From the NCBI RefSeq assembly GCF_001280845.1, contig NZ_LGHP01000001.1:4013093-4077092 (forward strand): a stretch of DNA of 64,000 bases, in the 5' to 3' direction. Shown piece by piece: positions 54,449-62,320 of the stretch. A program made the position numbers and the translations under genes. Each line of letters opens with the position of its first letter. The first letter of the stretch is position 1. The stretch comes from Bacillus sp. FJAT-28004. GTDB taxonomy: Bacteria > Bacillota > Bacilli > Paenibacillales > Paenibacillaceae. The notes below the pieces were generated by a model. The model had not been told where the DNA came from. It was given only the letters and a program-made list of their open reading frames with translations, and did no database searches.

Positions 54449-56758
54449 ATGAAGCTTAAAGATGGCATCCGAATGCTTAAGGGCAACAGTTTTTTGAAGT
54501 ATCCATCATTTTATCGCAAAATGATTGTATTTACATTATTATCATCGATCATTCCTATCATTATCCTTGGAATCACAAGCTACGTATTAACTTCCAAAAC
54601 AGTTAAAGATAATGTCAGTCAAGACATTACTCAAATCTTAAGTTATGCTTCAGAGACGATTGATAACGGGCTTGAAAGAGTGCAGAATAACTTAATCCAG
54701 CTTGAGCTGAGTTCGTTCTTCACTTCAGACTTGAAGGAAATGAAAAAAACCAATTATTCTGGCTTCTATACGAGTGTATATCAGAACTTGTTGGCTTTTA
54801 TGAACGGCAATCCACTTGTTAAGGATATTGCACTATACACATTGGACGAGAACTACTTCATTTCATCGACTTACGGCGGTACGAAGATCGAATCAGCCGT
54901 TGAACGAGAGAAATACGAGAAGCTGCTGGACAACAATCAACAATTAGCTTGGGAAGTAGGTTATTCCCAGAGCGGCAAAGACTATAATTCAGGCATAACC
55001 ATAACAAGCACAGTACCTCTGCATACAAAAGAACCGATCGGCATTATTCAGGTCATCATTGATAATAAAGCGTTTGAATCGCTGACAACACAATTTCTTA
55101 AATACGAGAATCAGCACATGTATGTGCTCGATGAAACCGGTCAGCTCGTATTCCATATGAACGGGTCCGAAGTGCCAGAAGATTTGTTTGAGTTGATAAC
55201 GGTTACACATGCGGGTAAGCAAGAGTTCTTATATCACTGGCAGGGCCGAGAGTATTTAGTTACATCTATGGTATCTCCGATCAAAAAAATGCTGTTTGTG
55301 GATATGATTCCTACGACGGAGTTGTACAGCAGCGCAAGGAAGATTGCGGGTATAACGATTGGAATTGTACTTATAGTTCTGGCTGCGGGAATTGCGCTTG
55401 CGATGATCGGCACGAAGAAAGTATATAGTCCGATTCGGAAGCTGGTTTCTCACATCAGTGATAATCAAGCAGCGGATATGGGGACGGATGAGTTCAGTTA
55501 TGTGAAGCAGCGTTGGAAGGAAATTAACAGTAAAGCAAGCCAGCTGGAAGGCCAATTAAATCAGCAGCTTCCACTTATTCGCGAGTTGTTTGCCTTACGG
55601 TTAATGGAAGGACAGTTTACTCATGAACGTCCTGAACATTTGCACGAGCTTCTGCGCAGATATTCTATTCCGGAGAAGCAATGTGCAGTTGTCTTTATTA
55701 TTTCATACGATCACCTATCGGACCTAGCTAAGTTCCAAGAGTCGGATAAGGATCTAATCCTATTCATTATGAAAAATATGACGACAGAATTGTTGGAACA
55801 TCAACAGCTCGAAGGATTGGTCATCAACGGGTTAAATGATCAAGTGGTAGTTTGGTTATGGACAGAGAGTGAAGAGATAGACGTATGGTCATCTAAAATG
55901 AAGCCTGTAATTGAAAGGATACGCGAGCAAATTACTCTTTTTCTGCAATCTCCAGCAACGATTGGTTTAAGTCGTGCTACGTCGCAGGTGGAGGAATTGC
56001 CTGATTTATATCGTGAAGCACAGCTTGCGATTTATTCACGGATGATTAACGGCGGCAATCAGATTATTGAGAGCAAAGGACTTGCGGATTCGATGATTTA
56101 CCGTTACCCAACGGAGATTGAGAACCATCTGATCGATTCACTGCAGGTGGGTGATCTCGTTGAAACGAAGCGTATGCTTGATGCCTTCTCCGATAAAGTA
56201 CAATCAGCTGTTCACAATCCCGAGCTTATTAGGATGTCGTACGATCAATTGCTGTCTACTACTTTGCGTACAGTATATTTAATGAATATCAGTCCAGAGC
56301 AGCTATTCGGAAGAACAACTAGTGAGCTCAATCTAGATATGAGATCATGCGAAACGATTCATTTGATAAATGAGTGGTTTATGGAACGTATATTTGAACC
56401 GATCATGATGTCAGTGAATGGCAAGAGGAATCAAGAGTATGAGCAGCTTATAGAGAAGGTTACGGACTACATTACTTCACATTATAAGCTTGATATTTCT
56501 CTTGACCAGTGTGCGCAGATTTGTAATCTGACCCCGCAATATTTAAGCAAGCTGTTTAAGCGCACAATGGACATCTCCTTTATCGAGTACCTTACACAAG
56601 TGCGTGTAGCGAAAGCTAAGGACTTGCTTGAAGTGACTGATTTGATGGTGAATGAAATAGCGGAGCAGGTCGGCTACAACCCTAAAAATTTCATTCGAGT
56701 ATTTAAGAAGCAGGTCGGCTTGCCGCCTGGACAATATCGAGAGATGCATCGCAAGTAG
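54449..56758 (+). CDS. Membrane-bound AraC-family sensor-regulator
   Basis: 769 residues forming a one-protein signalling system. A membrane helix at about 25-47, an extracellular Cache-like sensor, and a second helix at about 297-320 (ITIGIVLIVLAAGIALAM) come first. A cytoplasmic middle domain resembling the degenerate GGDEF-like part of YesN regulators follows. The C-terminal AraC double helix-turn-helix (about 670-769) ends GLPPGQYREM. It replaces the kinase/regulator pair of the other loci and likely activates the importer operon at 57078. Confidence 0.9.
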   Translation: MKLKDGIRMLKGNSFLKYPSFYRKMIVFTLLSSIIPIIILGITSYVLTSKTVKDNVSQDITQILSYASETIDNGLERVQNNLIQLELSSFFTSDLKEMKKTNYSGFYTSVYQNLLAFMNGNPLVKDIALYTLDENYFISSTYGGTKIESAVEREKYEKLLDNNQQLAWEVGYSQSGKDYNSGITITSTVPLHTKEPIGIIQVIIDNKAFESLTTQFLKYENQHMYVLDETGQLVFHMNGSEVPEDLFELITVTHAGKQEFLYHWQGREYLVTSMVSPIKKMLFVDMIPTTELYSSARKIAGITIGIVLIVLAAGIALAMIGTKKVYSPIRKLVSHISDNQAADMGTDEFSYVKQRWKEINSKASQLEGQLNQQLPLIRELFALRLMEGQFTHERPEHLHELLRRYSIPEKQCAVVFIISYDHLSDLAKFQESDKDLILFIMKNMTTELLEHQQLEGLVINGLNDQVVVWLWTESEEIDVWSSKMKPVIERIREQITLFLQSPATIGLSRATSQVEELPDLYREAQLAIYSRMINGGNQIIESKGLADSMIYRYPTEIENHLIDSLQVGDLVETKRMLDAFSDKVQSAVHNPELIRMSYDQLLSTTLRTVYLMNISPEQLFGRTTSELNLDMRSCETIHLINEWFMERIFEPIMMSVNGKRNQEYEQLIEKVTDYITSHYKLDISLDQCAQICNLTPQYLSKLFKRTMDISFIEYLTQVRVAKAKDLLEVTDLMVNEIAEQVGYNPKNFIRVFKKQVGLPPGQYREMHRK

Positions 56759-56789
56759 AATGCTAAACGAAATCGAATATGCTTATTGT

Positions 56790-56858
56790 AAAAAAGGCTT
56801 TGCTAAGCGTGAGAGAAATGAAACCTCTCAATCTTGCAAGCTTTTTTTTGTTATAAAA
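56790..56858 (+). terminator. Probable terminator after the sensor-regulator
   Basis: An A-run with GGCTTTGC (56791-56803) pairs imperfectly with GCAAGCTTTTTTTT (about 56836-56849). A clear inner stem GAGAG (56811-56815)/CTCTC (56825-56829) is present. Ends in a long T-run. Confidence 0.65.
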
Positions 56859-57077
56859 GGGTGCGAATTTATAATCTAAGGGGGGTAACGAGGTTAATTA
56901 ATGAGACCCGAAGCAGTTATAAACCCAGCAGCAGCAAGGGATTCTCAATTATTGCTTAAGGGACACGAGATCATAAGAATTGGTCATTGCCCGGGGGGAG
57001 CCTCGGCTTGTAAGATGCAGACATGAAACATTATAAGCAGCCAAGTTTAAACAAAATTGTTGGAGGTGGTGAAACCC
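56859..57077. other. Leader region of importer operon 5
   Basis: About 220 bases with no gene. It has several G-runs (AGGGGGGTAACGAGG near 56880, CCGGGGGGAGCCTCGG near 56991) and could be a structured leader. I could not match it to a known riboswitch and see no cre motif. It ends with GGAGGTGGTG, the ribosome site of the permease. Confidence 0.35.
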
Positions 57078-58067
57078 TTGCCGCAATCTAATCCTGAATT
57101 AGCGAACGCAAGTTTATCACAGGCACATGGACCCGAATGGCCAAAAACGAGAGACTCGAAGTGGGCTCGATTTAAAGTCATATTAGGCCGAGAAAAATAT
57201 TTGTACTTATTAGCACTTCCAGGTATTCTCTTCTTTTTTATCTTCAAATACTTGCCCATATGGGGGCTAGCATTAGCATTTAAAAACTATTCTCCATATT
57301 TAGGCTTCTGGCAAAGTGAATGGGTCGGATTCAAATATTTTAATGAGTTTTTCTCGAATCCAGACTTCTTACTCTTATTTAGAAATACGATGGCAATTAG
57401 TTTGCTAAACATCGTCTTTTTCTTCCCGATTCCGATCGTTCTCGCTATTCTCATTAACGAGGTTCGCAATAGGGCATTTAAGAAGACGATTCAAACGATC
57501 ATTTATTTACCACACTTTTTGTCCTGGGTTATTATTGCAGGTATTTGCTTTATAATTCTCGGACAAAGCGATGGTATTATTAACAAGATTATTGTCGAAT
57601 TAGGCGGCAAGCCGATCAGTTTCTTGACAGAGCCGAATTACTTCTGGGGTTTGTTGACGGCACAGAGCATTTGGAAAGAAGCAGGCTGGGGCACAATTAT
57701 ATTCTTGGCTGCCATTGCAGGCATTAATCAAGATTTGTATGAGGCGGCGCAAATTGATGGTGCAAACCGTTGGAAGCAAATCCTTAATGTTACGCTGCCA
57801 TGCATCAAGAGCACGATTATCGTTTTGCTCATTCTGAGACTTGGTCAAGTGATGGAGGTAGGGTTCGAGCAAATCTATCTGATGATGAGTTCTCCGGTCT
57901 CTCATGTGGCTGATGTATTTGATACCTATGTGTATCGAACAGGAATACAAAATGGTCGTTTCAGTTATGCGACGGTTGTGGGTATATTTAAGTCGGTTGT
58001 CGGTCTTATCCTAGTTGTAACAGCCAATCGTTTAGCAAAAAAATTCGGTGAGGAGGGTCTTTACTAA
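57078..58067 (+). CDS. LplB-type ABC sugar permease 5
   Basis: 329 residues from the TTG at 57078, which follows GGAGGTGGTG at a proper distance. The frame is open from a TTG at 57057, but that codon precedes the ribosome site. It has an extended hydrophilic N-terminus of about 40 residues, six membrane segments, and EAA loop YEAAQIDGANRW. The stop codon overlaps the next start (TAATG). Confidence 0.92.
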   Translation: MPQSNPELANASLSQAHGPEWPKTRDSKWARFKVILGREKYLYLLALPGILFFFIFKYLPIWGLALAFKNYSPYLGFWQSEWVGFKYFNEFFSNPDFLLLFRNTMAISLLNIVFFFPIPIVLAILINEVRNRAFKKTIQTIIYLPHFLSWVIIAGICFIILGQSDGIINKIIVELGGKPISFLTEPNYFWGLLTAQSIWKEAGWGTIIFLAAIAGINQDLYEAAQIDGANRWKQILNVTLPCIKSTIIVLLILRLGQVMEVGFEQIYLMMSSPVSHVADVFDTYVYRTGIQNGRFSYATVVGIFKSVVGLILVVTANRLAKKFGEEGLY

Positions 58068-58948
58068 TGCATAAGTCCCTCGGTTATAAAGTGACAAACG
58101 GCATCATCTATACGGTACTTGGTCTAATTGGACTCGTAACGCTGCTGCCTTTCCTGTATGTCATTGTTGTCTCTTTTACAGATCCTTCGGAGTATTTGAG
58201 AAAGTCGTTAATCATTATTCCAGAAAAGTGGAGCCTTTCCTCCTATAAGTACATTTTATCGACCCCGATGTTTGTACGCTCATTAGGTGTCAGCGGCTTC
58301 TTGGCTGTTGTTGGCTCGGCAATCGGTATTATTGTTACAAGCGCTTTGGCCTATGCCTTGTCGCGGAGACGATTTTTCGGTAAAAAGTTTTTTCTCGTTG
58401 CGATTCTAATGACGATGCTGTTCAACCCAGGTATGATCCCTAACTTCCTGTTAGTTGAGAGCTTAGGGCTTATCGATACGGTATGGTCGTTAATACTACC
58501 TGCTATTACAAGCGCATGGTACGTATTCTTGATGAGAAACTTCTATCAGGAATTGCCGGAGGAGCTGGAAGAAGCAGCGAAGATTGATGGATGTAATGAT
58601 ATTGGAGTATTCTTTAGAATTATGTTTCCGATCTCGATGCCAGCAGTCGCTGCGTTCGGACTATTCTTTGCAGTAGGTTTCTGGAATACGTACTTCAACG
58701 GCGTACTGTACATCAACTCGGATGAACTTCGTCCGATGCAGGTTGTGCTGCAGATGATGCTGATTCAGGCTTCAACCAATATAGCAGATCCATCCGTAGC
58801 TGCAATGCTGCAGAGTGAGCAGATGCTCCCTCCAGAGACGATCAAGATGGCAGCGGTAGTCGTCGCGTCTCTGCCTATCATTATGGTGTATCCGTTCTTG
58901 CAGAAGTATTTTGTTAAAGGTATGCTGGTTGGTTCCGTAAAGGGTTAA
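58067..58948 (+). CDS. LplC-type ABC sugar permease 5
   Basis: 293 residues, EAA loop EEAAKIDGCNDIGVF, C-terminus FVKGMLVGSVKG. Translationally coupled to the preceding permease by a one-base overlap. Channel partner in the importer whose binding protein follows after 54 bases. Confidence 0.92.
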   Translation: MHKSLGYKVTNGIIYTVLGLIGLVTLLPFLYVIVVSFTDPSEYLRKSLIIIPEKWSLSSYKYILSTPMFVRSLGVSGFLAVVGSAIGIIVTSALAYALSRRRFFGKKFFLVAILMTMLFNPGMIPNFLLVESLGLIDTVWSLILPAITSAWYVFLMRNFYQELPEELEEAAKIDGCNDIGVFFRIMFPISMPAVAAFGLFFAVGFWNTYFNGVLYINSDELRPMQVVLQMMLIQASTNIADPSVAAMLQSEQMLPPETIKMAAVVVASLPIIMVYPFLQKYFVKGMLVGSVKG

Positions 58949-59002
58949 CGGACAAACGACCATTATATAGGTATTAACTACAGAAAAGGGAGGGTTTTAA
59001 AA

Positions 59003-60517
59003 ATGAATAAAAGAAGTTGGGGTATGACTCTATTGGGGCTAGTTCTTACTACAAGCATCATTGGCTGTTCGAATGGTGACCAAGCTAATTCTGCGGGCAA
59101 TAAAGAGGGTCAGCAAAAGCCGGTTGAGATTAAAATCGGCACGATGACTTATGGTGAATCTCCTAGCAGTGATCTCGAAAGTGTTCAGCAGCTCAATGAA
59201 AAATTAAATGTAAAGCTGAGTATCGATTTCTATCCGATTAATAGCTATAAAGAAAAGCTGAATGCCTTGCTTGCTTCCAAGAGCTTGCCAGATGTCATTC
59301 TCATCGAGGATATCAATGATCCTGCATTCTCAACAGCGATAGAGCAGGGTGCATTCTGGGATTTGACTCCTTTCTTACAAGATTATCCGAACCTAGCAGG
59401 TTATCCGGAGAATGCAATTGAGAACATCAAGTTCAAAGGGAAATCCTACGGTATTCCGCGTGTTCGTCCGCTAGATGGTCATGAATCCTTAATTATTCGT
59501 CAAGATTGGCTTGATAAAGTGGGATTGAAAGCACCAACGACGATGGATGAGCTCTACAAAGTGTTAGAAGCTTTTACAAAAAATGATCCGGACGGCAACA
59601 GTAAAAACGATACTTATGGTATGGTGCAAGCGAGTGTCAGCCCTTATATGATGACGATGTTTGGCGCAGGTACAGCGTGGAAGGAAACAGCTGAAGGCGG
59701 TCTTGAGCCATACTGGTTGACAACTGAAGCGAGAGAAGCGCTTGAATTCTGGAGCAAGGCTTACGGCGATGGACTTATTACGCCAGATTTGCCAGTGATG
59801 AAGCCAAGCCAAGTGAAAGAAATGATGATTCAAGGCAAAGCGGGCATCTCCTTTGGCAATATTAACGAAGCGTTTATTTTTGGACAAGAACTGCAAAAGA
59901 TTAAGCCTGAAGCTGAGCTGAAGGCGTATGAAATTCCAGCTGCCAAAGACGGCAAAAAATACAACGAGCAAGCGTATGGCTACTATGGATTGTTCTTAGT
60001 TAGCAAATCGGTTAGCGAAGACAAGCTGAAGAAAATCCTAGAGGTTTATAACGATACGGCAACGGAAGAAGGCTACAATCTCATCACCTATGGTATTAAA
60101 GACAAAGATTATACCGTATCTGAAGATGGATCGATCGTTCAAACGGATGAAGGCAAGCAAAAAGCTTACGGTACAGCGACTACTGCACAATGGATTTCCG
60201 GTTACTTTAACAAATACCAACGCGCAGAAGGACCTGGTATGCCAGCAGACGTAAGAGATTACAACCGTCAGCTAGTCGATACCATCTCCGCATCTTCTAT
60301 TAAGAACCCTGCGGCAGGATTGCCAACTACTGAAGTATGGATGGAAAAAGGCGGCGACTGGCAGAAGAAGTTTGTTGATATGTACACAAACGTTGTCATC
60401 CGCAAAGCAAGCTTGGAGGACTGGGACAAATTTATTAACGGACTAAAAGCAGACGCCAGCTTCCAGCAGCATCTCAAAGAAACTAGTGATTCTTACAAAG
60501 CGTTAGCAAGCAAGTAA
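59003..60517 (+). CDS. Sugar ABC transporter solute-binding lipoprotein 5
   Basis: 504 residues, lipobox IIGC (Cys22), family 1-type binding protein. It shares the KNDPDGNSKNDTYG loop with the binding protein at 3463, placing it in the same LplA-like subgroup. AGGGAGGG lies before the ATG. A terminator-like hairpin follows, so its message may outnumber the downstream enzyme genes. Confidence 0.92.
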   Translation: MNKRSWGMTLLGLVLTTSIIGCSNGDQANSAGNKEGQQKPVEIKIGTMTYGESPSSDLESVQQLNEKLNVKLSIDFYPINSYKEKLNALLASKSLPDVILIEDINDPAFSTAIEQGAFWDLTPFLQDYPNLAGYPENAIENIKFKGKSYGIPRVRPLDGHESLIIRQDWLDKVGLKAPTTMDELYKVLEAFTKNDPDGNSKNDTYGMVQASVSPYMMTMFGAGTAWKETAEGGLEPYWLTTEAREALEFWSKAYGDGLITPDLPVMKPSQVKEMMIQGKAGISFGNINEAFIFGQELQKIKPEAELKAYEIPAAKDGKKYNEQAYGYYGLFLVSKSVSEDKLKKILEVYNDTATEEGYNLITYGIKDKDYTVSEDGSIVQTDEGKQKAYGTATTAQWISGYFNKYQRAEGPGMPADVRDYNRQLVDTISASSIKNPAAGLPTTEVWMEKGGDWQKKFVDMYTNVVIRKASLEDWDKFINGLKADASFQQHLKETSDSYKALASK

Positions 60518-60521
60518 GTGA

Positions 60522-60568
60522 ATAAGCCCGGTAAGTTCGAATAGGTCAGTCGAGTTTACCGGGCTTAT
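60522..60568 (+). terminator. Partial terminator between binding protein 5 and DUF4091 gene
   Basis: ATAAGCCCGGTAA (60522-60534) pairs with TTACCGGGCTTAT (60556-60568); inner TCGA/TCGA. It is followed by CTTTTC. It probably attenuates rather than stops transcription into the hydrolase genes. Confidence 0.72.
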
Positions 60569-60601
60569 CTTTTCTATTAGATCATGTAGGGGGAAAATGA
60601 A

Positions 60602-62275
60602 GTGGAAAAGTTAAATGGAGCTCTGCAGCTGGAAACGAGATGTATCAGTTCATTAATCAAAGTATTTGCCGATGAAGAACTGCATATACCTGCGGTGACT
60701 AGAGGCTCGGCACTGCTTGGTGAATCCTATTCGTTCCAGGTTGCATATCGGGCAAATGTACTTATGCGGCAGTTGCAGGTTTGGGTGGAATCTGAGCTTG
60801 AGCAAGCGTTGACCGTGCGAACCGTAGAGCTAGTACCTGCCAATATGGTCAGCTATCACGATGCAGATGATCAAGTGCTGAGAAGCACACCCGGCTTGTA
60901 TCCAGATGCGTTAATCCCGTTTGATGCAAACCGCGGTATAACCGGTTATCCAAATCAATGGCGCTCTCTATGGATCACCATCGAGGTGCCGATTGATGCT
61001 AAGGCAGGTTTATTTGATATTCGTATTTATATCGTCAATGATAGCGGCGACCAAGTAGGTGAGGAAACATTTACGCTGGAAGTCATTGCGGCAGCACTGC
61101 CGGAGCAGTCACTTATCCATACGGAATGGTTCCATGCAGATTGCTTGGCTACCTACTATAAGACGGAAGTATTTAGCGAGTACCATTGGCAGTTGATGGA
61201 GCAATACATCCAAACCGCTGTGAAACATGGAATGAATATGATTTTGACCCCTTTGTTTACACCTCCGTTAGACACGGAAATCGGGGGAGACCGACCTACC
61301 GTACAGCTCGTTCAAATTGAACGCGTTGGGGACAATTACAAATTTACTTTTGAGAGATTAAAGCGCTGGATAGAGCTGTGTAACCGCAGTGGAATGAAAT
61401 ATTTTGAGTTTTCCCATCTATTCACACAGTGGGGTGCCAAGCACGCACCAAAAGTTATGGCTACAGTTGAGGGTCAGGTGAAGCAGCTATTTGGTTGGGA
61501 TACGGATTCCAAAGATCCGGAGTATACGGAGTTCCTTACATTGTTTTTGCACGAGTTAATTTCATTTATAAAGGAGAACGGTTTAGAAAAGCGAGTTTAT
61601 TTTCATCTGTCGGATGAGCCAAACCTTGAGGACATGGAAACCTATCGTGCAGCGAGTGAGGTTATTGGACCGATTTTGGAAGGATTTCCAATCATTGACG
61701 CACTCTCTGAGTATGAATTTTATGGAAGTGGTCTGATTAAGCATCCAATTCCCGCCAGCAATGCGATCCAGCCATTTCTTGAACACGGCGTAGAGGGGCT
61801 ATGGGCGTATTATTGCTGTGCCCAATATAAGCTCGTGTCTAATCGCTTTCTCCATATGCCGTCATCGCGAAATCGTGTACTAGGAATGCAATTGTACAAG
61901 CTGAAGCTTACAGGTTTCTTGCATTGGGGCTACAACTTCTGGTATGCGCAGTTCTCAAAGTATCCGATTAATCCGTTCCAAGTGACGGATGCAGGAGGCG
62001 GTTTCCCAGCGGGCGACGCATTTCTCGTATATCCAGGTGCTGACGGACCAATTGAGTCGATCAGGCTGGAGGTGCTTACGGAAGCGCTGCAGGATCTTCG
62101 CGCACTTGAGCTTCTGGAGCGGAGCACCTCACGAGAAGCGGTCATTGCCTTACTGGAAGATGGCTTAGAGCAAGAACTATCCTTTGAAGCATACCCGCGA
62201 GAGACGGAATGGTATATCCGCAAGCGTGAGGAAATTAACCGTCTAATTGGCGAGCATGCAAAATCAAAACAGTAA
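60602..62275 (+). CDS. DUF4091 domain protein, probable glycoside hydrolase (copy 2)
   Basis: 557 residues, GTG start after AGGGGGAAA. It aligns over its whole length with the protein at 8484-10145, with long shared stretches such as HTEWFH, HGMNMILTPLFTPPLDT, FEFSHLFTQWGAK, LSDEPN in place of ISDEPD, and the C-terminal SIRLEVL and LQDLRALELLE. Cytoplasmic, no signal peptide. The paired GH35 gene follows after 45 bases, as in the first locus. Confidence 0.85.
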   Translation: MEKLNGALQLETRCISSLIKVFADEELHIPAVTRGSALLGESYSFQVAYRANVLMRQLQVWVESELEQALTVRTVELVPANMVSYHDADDQVLRSTPGLYPDALIPFDANRGITGYPNQWRSLWITIEVPIDAKAGLFDIRIYIVNDSGDQVGEETFTLEVIAAALPEQSLIHTEWFHADCLATYYKTEVFSEYHWQLMEQYIQTAVKHGMNMILTPLFTPPLDTEIGGDRPTVQLVQIERVGDNYKFTFERLKRWIELCNRSGMKYFEFSHLFTQWGAKHAPKVMATVEGQVKQLFGWDTDSKDPEYTEFLTLFLHELISFIKENGLEKRVYFHLSDEPNLEDMETYRAASEVIGPILEGFPIIDALSEYEFYGSGLIKHPIPASNAIQPFLEHGVEGLWAYYCCAQYKLVSNRFLHMPSSRNRVLGMQLYKLKLTGFLHWGYNFWYAQFSKYPINPFQVTDAGGGFPAGDAFLVYPGADGPIESIRLEVLTEALQDLRALELLERSTSREAVIALLEDGLEQELSFEAYPRETEWYIRKREEINRLIGEHAKSKQ

Positions 62276-62320
62276 TGGAAAGTAGAATACATCTAGTTCA
62301 TGAGCAGAGGAGTAATTGAC

